Shown here in pieces: positions 54,738-62,997 of a DNA stretch of 64,000 nucleotides. A model generated the notes under the pieces. The model saw nothing but the letters and a program-made list of their open reading frames with translations, was not told the DNA's origin and searched no databases. Each line of letters opens with the position of its first letter. Position 1 is the stretch's first letter. The translations under genes and the position numbers were made by a program. This stretch comes from Paracoccaceae bacterium (GTDB taxonomy: Bacteria; Pseudomonadota; Alphaproteobacteria; Rhodobacterales; Rhodobacteraceae), in the NCBI GenBank assembly GCA_021741245.1, contig JAIOYF010000001.1:434001-498000 (forward strand). The letters run 5' to 3'.

Positions 54738-54762
54738 CGCCGTATGAAAGGGGGCCGCCTTG

Positions 54763-54779
54763 GGGGGCATTGAGCCCCC
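54763..54779. terminator. Terminator-like hairpin after modC
   Basis: A 6-bp perfect GGGGGC/GCCCCC stem with a 5-nt loop, flanked by further partly pairing GCCGC/GCGGC sequence. It separates the convergent modC and TetR genes. There is no U-run. Confidence 0.55.
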
Positions 54780-54827
54780 GCGCGGCGGCGTTGCCACGGA
54801 CAACCTTCGGGCCGGGGCGCCGATGGT

Positions 54828-55427
54828 TTAGCGGCTGACCGCGCGGGCGAAAAGATTGGCCAGCTGTGCCTGTGCCTGACGGTAGCCCGCGATGGTTTGA
54901 CCGGGATACTTCAGGCCCATGGAGGCCACGATGATGGTGCGGGCGACGGCCTCGGGTGCGCCGATGCCTTCGGCCATCGGCAATGTGGTCAGCCAGCGGG
55001 CCAGTATTCCGATCTTTTCCGCCTCGGCCCGTTCCAGCATGTCTTTCGTGACGCTCATCCCGGCATCCAGAAGTTCCCCGCCATGGGGCGTGCCCAGAAC
55101 GACATCCATGAACTTGCCATCCTTGGCCACAAAGGCCGCAAGCAAGGCTTGCTCGGTGGTTTGGCCGGGCTTGATCAGGGCCGCTTCCATGTCGCGGAGC
55201 GCCTCGGCGAAATAGCGTGCGGCCAGAGTGCGGAAGATGTCTTCCTTGTTCTTGAAGTGCAGGTACAACACCGTCCGCGACAGACCCGCGCTTCGCGCGA
55301 TATCGTCCATCGAGGTCCGCCGATAGCCATAGGTCGCAAAAGCATGAAATGCCGCGTCAAGGACGGTGTCCTGACGGTTTGGGGGTCGCTCAGCCATTTG
55401 GTCGTTTATCGGCAGCGGTTCGTTCAT
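54828..55427 (-). CDS. TetR-family transcriptional regulator
   Basis: A 199-residue regulator. The N-terminal helix-turn-helix is complete: VLDAAFHAFATYGYRRTSMD followed by DIARSAGLSRTVLYLHFKNK. The C-terminal ligand domain is variable. Start at 55427 is one choice; ATG at 55397 also fits the domain. It is divergent from iorA, and palindromic sites lie in the shared gap, so it probably represses the hydroxylase genes and its own gene until an inducer binds. Confidence 0.9.
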   Translation of the reverse strand: MNEPLPINDQMAERPPNRQDTVLDAAFHAFATYGYRRTSMDDIARSAGLSRTVLYLHFKNKEDIFRTLAARYFAEALRDMEAALIKPGQTTEQALLAAFVAKDGKFMDVVLGTPHGGELLDAGMSVTKDMLERAEAEKIGILARWLTTLPMAEGIGAPEAVARTIIVASMGLKYPGQTIAGYRQAQAQLANLFARAVSR

Positions 55428-55522
55428 ATCGAACGATATGACGAAATTTGTGCAATCTGTCAATTGACATTCCTGACACTTATTGCGCAATTTGTCATAA
55501 CTGATGCTTTGGAGGGTCGAAC
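55428..55522. promoter_or_regulatory. Divergent promoter and operators, tetR / iorAB
   Basis: In this 95-nt gap a perfect 12-bp palindrome TGTCAATTGACA lies at 55458-55469. A larger imperfect inverted repeat has an arm at about 55439-55456 and the other (ATTGCGCAATTTGTCA) at 55482-55497. A plausible rightward promoter is CTGACA (55473-55478) with CATAAC (55496-55501), spacing 17. GGAGG at about 55511-55515 then serves iorA. The palindromes overlap the promoter, as expected for TetR repression. Confidence 0.55.
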
Positions 55523-55990
55523 ATGGCCGTTACCCTGACTGTGAACGGCGAAAGCCGCCGGATCGATTTGCCCGATGACACGCCGCTGCTCTGGGCTTTG
55601 CGTGATGGGCTGAACCTGACGGGCACCAAATTTGGTTGTGGCGTTGCCGCCTGCGGGGCCTGTACCGTGCATCTGGAGGGCGTGGCGGTGCGATCGTGCC
55701 AGACTGCGCTTGGGGATGTGGCGGGGGCCAGCGTTACAACGATTGAGGGGCTGGGGTCACCCGCATCCCTGAACGCGGTGCAGGCTGCGTGGATCGACAA
55801 TCAGGTTGCGCAATGCGGCTACTGCCAATCTGGGCAGATCATGCAAGCGGCCAGCCTTTTGGCGCAAAACCCAAACCCGACCCTCACGGAAATTGACGAG
55901 GCAATGAGTGGCAATCTGTGTCGCTGTGGCACCTATCCACGGATCCAGGCTGCGGTTCTGGATGCGTCACGTCGCCTGAAGGAGGTCTGA
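55523..55990 (+). CDS. iorA: Molybdenum hydroxylase small subunit, [2Fe-2S] (IorA-like)
   Basis: A 155-residue iron-sulfur subunit. The plant-type cluster Cys ligands lie in [19 protein letters not shown] near residue 38, and the second cluster ligands in [10 protein letters not shown] and [10 protein letters not shown]. It passes electrons from the large subunit to an acceptor. It is 1 nt upstream of iorB. The name follows isoquinoline 1-oxidoreductase; the real substrate may be another N-heterocycle or aldehyde. Confidence 0.92.
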   Translation: MAVTLTVNGESRRIDLPDDTPLLWALRDGLNLTGTKFGCGVAACGACTVHLEGVAVRSCQTALGDVAGASVTTIEGLGSPASLNAVQAAWIDNQVAQCGYCQSGQIMQAASLLAQNPNPTLTEIDEAMSGNLCRCGTYPRIQAAVLDASRRLKEV

Positions 55991-55991
55991 A

Positions 55992-58214
55992 ATGGCAAGT
56001 CTTCGCAAAATCGCCCGTCGCACCTTTCTGATCGGCTCTGCAGCCATTGCGGGGGGCGTGGCCTTTGGGGTCTGGCGCTATAAAACGCCCTATGCCAACC
56101 CGATTGCGGGTGCGGGGATCGGGGCGATCACGCCCTATGTGCTGATTGATCCGCAAGGTGTGACGATCATCACGCCCCGCGCGGAAATGGGGCAGGGCAT
56201 TCAATCCACCCTTGCGGCCTTGGTGGCCGAAGAACTTGACCTGCCGTGGGAACAGGTGCGTGTGATGCATGGGCCGCCAGCCAAGGCCTATTACAATGGA
56301 GCCATGCTGGAAGATGGTGTTCCCTTTGCGCCAACAGACGAAAGCTGGATGGCGGATCTGGCGCGTGAGGCCATGGCCATTCCGGGCAAGTTTCTGGCGC
56401 TGCAGGCAACGGGTGGGTCCACCTCGATCCCCGATGGCTATGAAAAGATGCGCGCCGCCGGAGCCGTGGCACGGGCTGCGCTGATCGCGGCGGCAGCCGA
56501 GCGGCTGGGGGTCGATGCGCAGGGGCTTTCCACCCAAGGCGGGGCCGTCGTCGCCCCCGATGGCACGCGTCTGCCCTATACCGAGCTTGCCGTTGCGGCT
56601 GCGGCTGCCGAATTGCCCGATACCCCGCCGCTTAAGCCCCGGTCGGAGTGGAAGTTGTTGGGGAAATCCTTGCCCCGCGTTGATATGGTTGCAAAATCAA
56701 CGGGCACCGAGGTCTATGCCGGTGATATCCGGCTGCCGGGTATGAAATTTGCGACCGTCAAGATGAACCCCGCGCTTGGGGCCGCGATGAATGGCTTTGA
56801 CGCAAGCGCGGCGATGGCGATGCCGGGGGTTGAAAAGATCATCCCGCTGGACGGTGGCGTGGCCGTCGTAGCGGCAACCACATGGCACGCCATTCAGGCG
56901 GCCGAGGCGATTACCTTTGATTGGGCCGCCGCCGACTATCCCGCCAATAGCGATGAGATGCGCGCGCAAGTGGCGGCGAGTTTCGTTCCCGACAGCCTTG
57001 ACGCCACAAATCGCGACGAGGGCGATGTGTCGTCCATGGGGGCCGAGGTGTTCGAGGCGGAATACCTTGTCCCTCATCTGGCCCATGCCACGATGGAGCC
57101 GATGCAGGCTGCGGCTCACCTCGTGGGTGGAAAGCTGACGGTCTGGGTTGGAACACAGTTCCCCGGTCTGGCACAAAAGTTTGCGGCCAAGGCAGCAGGT
57201 GTCGCGGAAAGCGATGTGGAGCTTCACACCACCGCCATGGGGGGCGGGTTTGGCCGCAGGGGCGAGGTCGATGCCACAACCTATGCCGCGCAAATCGCCA
57301 AGGCGATGGAGGGCACCCCGGTTCTGGTGACGTGGAGTCGTGAAGAGGATATGACCCACGATATGTATCGCCCCATGGCGATTGGGCGCGTCAGGGCAGC
57401 ACTGAAGGATGGGCGGATCGACAGCTTTGATTTCGCCACAGCCTCTTCCTCGATCATGGAGACGCTGGCGGGTCGCGTCGGATTGCCCCTTATGGGGCCG
57501 GATGCGACCCTTGCCCAAGGGGCTTGGGAACAGCCCTATGGGTTTGCCAATTACCGGGTCAGCACCTATCGCGCCCCGCGGACCGTGCCGCTGGGGTTCT
57601 GGCGATCTGTGGGGGCGTCGGTCAATGTGTTCTTTCACGAGTCCGCTGTGGATGAGCTTGCCCACCTAGCCGCCGCTGATCCGTTGGCGTTTCGCCTTGC
57701 GCAGATCAAGCATGAGCCTTCGCGCAAGGTGCTGGAGGCGGTGGCCGAGATGTCGTCTTGGGGCACGCCAAGGCCGGGGCGGGCGCTGGGCCTTGCCTTT
57801 GCGATGAGCTTTGGGGTGCCGACGGCCGAGGTGATCGAGGTGGCGCAGACCAGCGATGGTGTGCGCATCACCGGGGCTTGGGCTGCGGTTGACGTGGGCG
57901 TGGCGCTGGACCCCCACAATATTCAGGCGCAGGTTTCCGGCGCGATGGTCTATGGGCTGTCAGCGGCGGTGCGGGGCGAGATTACCTTTGCTGACGGTCG
58001 GGTAGAGCAGCAGAATTTCTGGGATTATGAACCGCTGCGCCTGTCACAGGTGCCCGATATTCAGGTTCGGGTTTTGGAAAGCGGCGGAAAGATCCGGGGG
58101 ATCGGTGAGCCGGGAACGCCGCCAGCGGCCCCTGCGCTTGCCAATGCGCTGTTCAAACTGACGGGAAAACGGGTGAGGAGCCTGCCCCTGTCAAAGGAAT
58201 TCGACTTCGCATAG
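55992..58214 (+). CDS. iorB: Molybdopterin-binding hydroxylase large subunit (IorB-like)
   Basis: A 740-residue xanthine-oxidase-family subunit of the membrane-bound, Tat-exported kind. The N-terminus has a twin-arginine motif (ARRTFLIG) plus a hydrophobic stretch. Cofactor motifs are EMGQGIQST, MGGGFGRRGE near residue 416 and the C-terminal catalytic-Glu region GIGEPGTPPAAPAL. It works in the periplasm or at the membrane with iorA, needing molybdenum cytosine dinucleotide from the maturation route. Proximity to modABC fits the molybdenum demand. No FAD subunit is present, as in IorAB. Confidence 0.92.
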   Translation: MASLRKIARRTFLIGSAAIAGGVAFGVWRYKTPYANPIAGAGIGAITPYVLIDPQGVTIITPRAEMGQGIQSTLAALVAEELDLPWEQVRVMHGPPAKAYYNGAMLEDGVPFAPTDESWMADLAREAMAIPGKFLALQATGGSTSIPDGYEKMRAAGAVARAALIAAAAERLGVDAQGLSTQGGAVVAPDGTRLPYTELAVAAAAAELPDTPPLKPRSEWKLLGKSLPRVDMVAKSTGTEVYAGDIRLPGMKFATVKMNPALGAAMNGFDASAAMAMPGVEKIIPLDGGVAVVAATTWHAIQAAEAITFDWAAADYPANSDEMRAQVAASFVPDSLDATNRDEGDVSSMGAEVFEAEYLVPHLAHATMEPMQAAAHLVGGKLTVWVGTQFPGLAQKFAAKAAGVAESDVELHTTAMGGGFGRRGEVDATTYAAQIAKAMEGTPVLVTWSREEDMTHDMYRPMAIGRVRAALKDGRIDSFDFATASSSIMETLAGRVGLPLMGPDATLAQGAWEQPYGFANYRVSTYRAPRTVPLGFWRSVGASVNVFFHESAVDELAHLAAADPLAFRLAQIKHEPSRKVLEAVAEMSSWGTPRPGRALGLAFAMSFGVPTAEVIEVAQTSDGVRITGAWAAVDVGVALDPHNIQAQVSGAMVYGLSAAVRGEITFADGRVEQQNFWDYEPLRLSQVPDIQVRVLESGGKIRGIGEPGTPPAAPALANALFKLTGKRVRSLPLSKEFDFA

Positions 58215-58225
58215 GGCCGCGATTG

Positions 58226-58252
58226 GATCAGGTGCAGGCTTTGCACCTGATC
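58226..58252. terminator. Terminator hairpin after iorB
   Basis: An 11-bp perfect stem (GATCAGGTGCA with its complement) and a 5-nt loop directly after the iorB stop. It lies between iorB and the convergent gene at 58308, so it may serve both. Confidence 0.7.
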
Positions 58253-58307
58253 TCAGGCGATCTCGTCACAAGGGTGGGTGGTGCAAAGTGCGCCTGACGT
58301 GGGCCAG

Positions 58308-59171
58308 CTATTGGTAAAGGGTGGGCTGCATGCCCGGCATGCCCTGTGGGGCGGGCATCCGATTGCGCCGGGTCAGCACCCGGTGCGGGGCCTTTGTCAC
58401 CACGACCCGCTGTGCCTTGGCTTGGGTTGGCAAGTCGGACAATGCCCCCAAACTTGTCAGATATTCGATCTGCGACCCCAAAGATGATAGCCGTAGGTCC
58501 AGCATGATTGTCCCGCCGGGGCGCACTTGGTCCTCAAAAAACGTGTCATAGGATGAAACCGGGAAATGAAAGCCGCACGCCAGAAAGCTGACGGCCATAT
58601 CCACCACACCCACCGCCGCGATGGACTGTTGGCTGGGATTGATTGTTGTGATCCGGCCCAGATCGACGCCATTTGCCTCTAGCAGCAGGCGCGCGGTCCT
58701 GAGGTTGGAATAAGCCGCGCCTTCATCGGCAAAGCCAAAGTGCCGCCGCGTGTTTTGTTCCAGATCAATCAAGATGAAATCGGCCTCGGTATCGCGGGCG
58801 GCGAAAAGATCAAACAGTGCGTAGCCGCACCCGATATCGGCGATGCGTTTTGGTAGGCGCTGCAAAAGTCGTGGGGCGATGGTGCGGTATTCCGCCTGAA
58901 TGACAGCCGCCGCCCGATACGCGAACTGAAGGCCCATATGGCTGATCACCTCGCGCAAGGGCCCCTCATCCCCCGCGTTCCACGCCCGTATCAACCGGCC
59001 CGATCTGGGCACGTCAAACATGATTTCGCTGCGCTGCAAGATCAGGTTCAGCAGGTCTTGTTCGGTCAGCATCGACAGATCCAACGACTGGATGCTGCGC
59101 GATTGCGCCTCGGCCCTGATATCAATTTCCATGCCGCGTGACCCAATTCCCAAGAAATACCTCTTGGTCAT
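58308..59171 (-). CDS. Class I methyltransferase-like protein, unknown target
   Basis: A 287-residue cytosolic protein. An SAM-binding motif I-like loop IADIGCGYALFDLFAA is near residue 110, followed by an acidic strand end (ADFILIDLEQN) and a GGTIMLDLRLSS strand typical of Rossmann methyltransferases. The first about 90 residues are helical and do not match a known domain. The last 30 are Met/Pro-rich. The target cannot be named. ATG at 59171 lacks a strong ribosome site and an ATG at 59132 is an alternative. It lies on the same strand as glpR but 85 nt downstream. Confidence 0.78.
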   Translation of the reverse strand: MTKRYFLGIGSRGMEIDIRAEAQSRSIQSLDLSMLTEQDLLNLILQRSEIMFDVPRSGRLIRAWNAGDEGPLREVISHMGLQFAYRAAAVIQAEYRTIAPRLLQRLPKRIADIGCGYALFDLFAARDTEADFILIDLEQNTRRHFGFADEGAAYSNLRTARLLLEANGVDLGRITTINPSQQSIAAVGVVDMAVSFLACGFHFPVSSYDTFFEDQVRPGGTIMLDLRLSSLGSQIEYLTSLGALSDLPTQAKAQRVVVTKAPHRVLTRRNRMPAPQGMPGMQPTLYQ

Positions 59172-59256
59172 AGCAGGGCAGGCCCGCGCGCCAAAACAAA
59201 CAGTCTGTTGAACTTAAACCATAAAGTTAAGGATCTCGAAAGGATGCCCACGTCAA

Positions 59257-60042
59257 TCAGGGGCCGGCGATCACGACCCTTGTGCCCCAACTCTCGCAGG
59301 CCTGCATAAGGTTGCCCGGCAAGGCGACATCGGTGAAAACGGCATCCAGTTCTGACAGGCTGGCAATGCGTGCGGGGGCAGAGCGGCCAAGTTTGGTGTT
59401 GTCGGTCACCAAAAAGCACTGGCGCGCCTGACGGATGATGGCGCGACTGACCCGGACCTCGGCCAGATCAAAGTCCAGCAAATCGCCATCCCTGTCCAAG
59501 GCAGAGGTGCCGATGATGGCGAAATCAACCTTGAACTGCTCGATGAACTGGGTCGTCAACTCCCCCACCAGACCGCCATCACTGCGGCGCAGCGCGCCGC
59601 CTGCCACCATGATCTCGCATCCCGGATTGGCCACAAGGATATTGGCCACGTTCATGTTGTTGGTCACCACAGTGATGTTGCGATGGTGGATCAATTCGCG
59701 CGCCACAGCCTCTGTCGTGGTGCCAAGGTTCAGGATCATCGACGAATTGTCGGGAATGTTTGCCGCGCAGGCCTTTGCGATCGTGGTTTTGGCAACCTCG
59801 TTCATCCGGCGGCGGGCTTCATACCCGATGTTCGAAACGCCTGTTCGTGGCACAGCACCGCCATGCACCCGGTCCAGATGCCCGGCCTCGGCCAATTCGG
59901 TCAGATCGCGGCGGATCGTTTGCAAGGTGACGTCAAAGCGTTGGGCAAGGTCTTCGACCACAACCCGACCCTCAAGCCGCGCAATTTCAAGGATTTCGGT
60001 TTGTCGGATGTTCAGGGCCACGTGCGCAGTCTTTCCTTGCAT
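59257..60042 (-). CDS. glpR: DeoR-family repressor of glycerol genes
   Basis: A 261-residue DeoR regulator. The helix-turn-helix RFDVTLQTIRRDLTELAEAG is near residue 35, and the sugar-phosphate-isomerase-like sensor domain has NLGTTTEAVA and VTNNMNVANIL. It is divergent from the glpD operon. By analogy it represses glycerol genes and is released by glycerol 3-phosphate. Confidence 0.93.
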   Translation of the reverse strand: MQGKTAHVALNIRQTEILEIARLEGRVVVEDLAQRFDVTLQTIRRDLTELAEAGHLDRVHGGAVPRTGVSNIGYEARRRMNEVAKTTIAKACAANIPDNSSMILNLGTTTEAVARELIHHRNITVVTNNMNVANILVANPGCEIMVAGGALRRSDGGLVGELTTQFIEQFKVDFAIIGTSALDRDGDLLDFDLAEVRVSRAIIRQARQCFLVTDNTKLGRSAPARIASLSELDAVFTDVALPGNLMQACESWGTRVVIAGP

Positions 60043-60287
60043 TTCTCTTTGTTTCGCACGGGTGGGCAGGGATTGTCACGCCTTTCATATCATGCTGCAA
60101 CTGCATTCGCTTTTGTGCGAAACTGGAAAATCGGCATCGGGCGCGCGCGAAAGCCGTGAGAAACTAAGGGAAAAAAGTTCGCTTTTACATATAACGCGCA
60201 AAAACGAAAAATAATGTTGACTGCTGGGGCGGAGTCGGGGCAGGGTTTGTGCAGGGAAGGCGACGACCTTCCAAGGGAGGATCAGAC
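60043..60287. promoter_or_regulatory. Divergent promoter and GlpR operators, glpR / glpD
   Basis: This 245-nt gap holds two related inverted sites. The first is TTCGC-N6-GCGAA at 60106-60121. The second is TTCGCTTTT at 60178-60186 paired with AAAAACGAA at 60200-60208, around a TATAAC hexamer at 60190-60195 that could be the -10 element of glpD. TTCGCTTTT occurs twice, so these are good GlpR operator candidates. AAGGGAGG at 60273-60280 stands 7 nt before the GTG start of glpD. Confidence 0.6.
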
Positions 60288-61880
60288 GTGTCAGACGCAC
60301 AGCGGCCAGCGATGGCCGACCTGTTCATTATTGGCGGCGGTATCAACGGCTGCGGCATCGCACGGGATGCGTCCGGCCGGGGTCTTTCTGTTGTTTTGGC
60401 TGAACAAGGTGATCTTGCGCAGGCAACGTCTTCCTCTTCGACAAAGCTGTTTCATGGCGGGCTGCGCTATCTGGAGTATTTCGAATTCCGGCTGGTGCGC
60501 GAGGCCTTGGAGGAGCGTGAAATTTTGCTGTCTGCGATGCCGCATATCAGTTGGCCGATGCGCTTTGTCTTGCCTTATCATCGCGATATGCGGTTTGAGA
60601 GTGACACGCCGACGAGCCGCCTTTTGGGCGTTGTCATGCCATGGATGAAGGGGCGGCGTCCGGCATGGCTGATCCGGTTGGGGCTTTTCTTGTATGACAC
60701 GCTGGGCGGTCGCAAGATCTTGCCGCCAACGCGCACGCTGGATCTGACGCGGGATGTGGCCGGGCGGCCGCTGAACCCTAAGTTCCACCACGCCTATGAA
60801 TATTCCGATTGCTGGGTTGAGGATTCACGCCTTGTCGTCCTGAATGCCCGCGATGCCGAGGCGCGGGGTGCAAAGATCATGGTTGGCACCAAGGTGCTGA
60901 GCGCGACCCGCGCCAGCGACCATTGGGAGGTGTTGACCGAGGGCCCGGAGGGGCGCGCCACGCACCGTGCCAAGGTTCTTGTCAATGCGGGTGGCCCATG
61001 GGTCGAAGACATCATCCGCAATGTGGCCCGCATCAATTCCAGCGAAGGGGTGCGGCTTGTGCGGGGCAGCCACATCGTGACGCGCAAGCTGTATGATCAT
61101 GACCGCTGCTATTTCTTTCAGGGCGAGGATGGCCGCATTATCTTTGCGATTCCCTACGAGCAGGATTTCACCTTGATCGGCACGACCGACAAGGATCATC
61201 AAGGCGCGCCAAAGGATGCCGTTTGCACCGACGAAGAGCGTGATTACCTGCTGAGTTTTGCGTCCAGGTATTTCGCAAAGCCCGTGACCAAGGATGATGT
61301 GGTCTGGACCTATTCCGGAGTGCGGCCCTTGTACAATGATGGGGCAAAATCCGCGACAGCCGCCACCCGTGACTATGTGCTGAGCCTTGATCAGAACGGG
61401 GCGCCTTTGCTGAACGTCTTTGGCGGTAAGATCACCACCTATCGGCGGTTGGCGGAATCGGCGATGGAAAAGATCGTGCCGTTCTTTCCGGGCACCAAGG
61501 GCAAGTGGACGGCGCGCGTGACCCTGCCGGGCGGCGATTTTCCGGTGGATGGGGTCGATGCCTTGATTGCCGCGCTGCGGACGGCGCATCCCTATCTGTC
61601 GGAATACCTGTCGGCCCGGCTGATCCGTGCCTATGGGACCGAGGCTGCGCTGGTGCTTGGCTCGGCGACTTCGATGGCCGATCTGGGTCGTGATTTTGGC
61701 GGCACCCTGACCGAGGCCGAGGTGAACTGGCTGATGACAAAGGAATATGCCCGCCACGCCGTGGATATCGTCTGGCGGCGCAGCAAGCTGGGGCTTCGGA
61801 TGACGGCCGCGCAGATTGACGCGCTAGAGGTCTTCATGGCCGACAAGGCCGCCGATCTGATCCGCTCGGCCGCGGAATAA
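60288..61880 (+). CDS. glpD: Aerobic glycerol-3-phosphate dehydrogenase
   Basis: A 530-residue FAD enzyme at the inner membrane that oxidises glycerol 3-phosphate to dihydroxyacetone phosphate with quinone. The start is GTG at 60288, 7 nt after AAGGGAGG. The FAD loop is LFIIGGGINGCGIARDASG, followed by SSSSTKLFHGGLRYLE and the C-terminal FGGKITTYRRLAES. It begins the glycerol operon and is followed by transporter ATPase genes, so uptake and oxidation are co-regulated. Confidence 0.96.
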   Translation: MSDAQRPAMADLFIIGGGINGCGIARDASGRGLSVVLAEQGDLAQATSSSSTKLFHGGLRYLEYFEFRLVREALEEREILLSAMPHISWPMRFVLPYHRDMRFESDTPTSRLLGVVMPWMKGRRPAWLIRLGLFLYDTLGGRKILPPTRTLDLTRDVAGRPLNPKFHHAYEYSDCWVEDSRLVVLNARDAEARGAKIMVGTKVLSATRASDHWEVLTEGPEGRATHRAKVLVNAGGPWVEDIIRNVARINSSEGVRLVRGSHIVTRKLYDHDRCYFFQGEDGRIIFAIPYEQDFTLIGTTDKDHQGAPKDAVCTDEERDYLLSFASRYFAKPVTKDDVVWTYSGVRPLYNDGAKSATAATRDYVLSLDQNGAPLLNVFGGKITTYRRLAESAMEKIVPFFPGTKGKWTARVTLPGGDFPVDGVDALIAALRTAHPYLSEYLSARLIRAYGTEAALVLGSATSMADLGRDFGGTLTEAEVNWLMTKEYARHAVDIVWRRSKLGLRMTAAQIDALEVFMADKAADLIRSAAE

Positions 61881-61890
61881 GGGAACGAAA

Positions 61891-62994
61891 ATGGCTTTGG
61901 AACTGCAATCAGTGTCGCGGTCGGTGGAGGGGCGGGTTCATATCCACCCCACCAGCCTGACGCTGGAAAAGGGCACGATGAACGTGCTTCTGGGCCCCAC
62001 GCTTTCGGGCAAGACAAGTCTGATGCGCGTGATGGCGGGGCTGGATGTGCCGAACACCGGGCGCATCTTGTGGGATGGGCGCGATGTCACGGGGGTGCGG
62101 GTGCAAGACCGTGGTGTGGCCATGGTGTATCAGCAGTTCATCAATTACCCCGGCCTGTCCGTTTTCGACAACATTGCCTCCCCCTTGCGTATCCTTGGGG
62201 TTGCCAAGGCCGAGATCGACCGTCGCGTCCGCGAAACCGCCGAGATGATGCGCCTGACGCCGATGCTTGATCGCAAGCCGTTGGAACTTTCGGGTGGCCA
62301 GCAGCAGCGCTGCGCTTTGGCGCGGGCATTGGTCAAGGGGGCGGGGCTGGTCCTTTTGGATGAACCCCTTGCCAACCTTGACTACAAACTGCGCGAGGAA
62401 TTGCGCGTGGAAATCCCCCGCATCTTTGAGGCGTCGGGCGCGATCTTTGTCTATGCCACGACCGAACCCGAAGAGGCGCTGCTTTTGGGCGGCAATACCG
62501 CCACCTTGTGGGAAGGGCGGGTGACCCAATTCGGTCCAACGCCCGTTGTCTATCGCCAGCCTGCCGATGCCACCACGGCGCGGGTGTTTTCGGACCCGCC
62601 CATGAACTTTCTGACCTGCGTCAAGCAAGGGCATCGCTTGACCCTTGGCGAGGGAACGCATGTCCCGGCGGATGGCGCCCTTGGTCGTATCCCTGATGGC
62701 CGCTATATGGCCGGGTTTCGTGCCAACCACCTGACTTTGAACAAGCATTCTGGTACGGTGATCGAACTGCGCTGCACCTTGGGTGTGTCGGAAATCACCG
62801 GGTCCGAGACGTTCTTGCACCTGCATCACGGCGATCAGAAATGGGTCGGTCTGGTGCATGGCGTGCATGAGTTGCAATCGGGGGCTGCCGTCTCTGTCTG
62901 GCTGGACCCCGCGCATATCTATCTGTTCGATGAGGCAGGTCGTCTGGCCGCACCCGCCGCCTATGCGGTAGAACCGATCAAAGGGGCGGCCTAG
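61891..62994 (+). CDS. glpS: Glycerol ABC transporter ATPase S
   Basis: A 367-residue ATPase of the CUT1-type MalK group. Walker A is the unusual GPTLSGKTS, signature LSGGQQQRCALARALVKG, Walker B LVLLDEPLANLD. The switch region reads FVYATTEPEEA, where Thr replaces the usual His of VTHD. A C-terminal TOBE domain is present. It starts 10 nt after glpD. Such paired ATPases (GlpS and GlpT) energise the glycerol transporter described in Rhizobium leguminosarum. Confidence 0.92.
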   Translation: MALELQSVSRSVEGRVHIHPTSLTLEKGTMNVLLGPTLSGKTSLMRVMAGLDVPNTGRILWDGRDVTGVRVQDRGVAMVYQQFINYPGLSVFDNIASPLRILGVAKAEIDRRVRETAEMMRLTPMLDRKPLELSGGQQQRCALARALVKGAGLVLLDEPLANLDYKLREELRVEIPRIFEASGAIFVYATTEPEEALLLGGNTATLWEGRVTQFGPTPVVYRQPADATTARVFSDPPMNFLTCVKQGHRLTLGEGTHVPADGALGRIPDGRYMAGFRANHLTLNKHSGTVIELRCTLGVSEITGSETFLHLHHGDQKWVGLVHGVHELQSGAAVSVWLDPAHIYLFDEAGRLAAPAAYAVEPIKGAA

Positions 62995-62997
62995 ACC

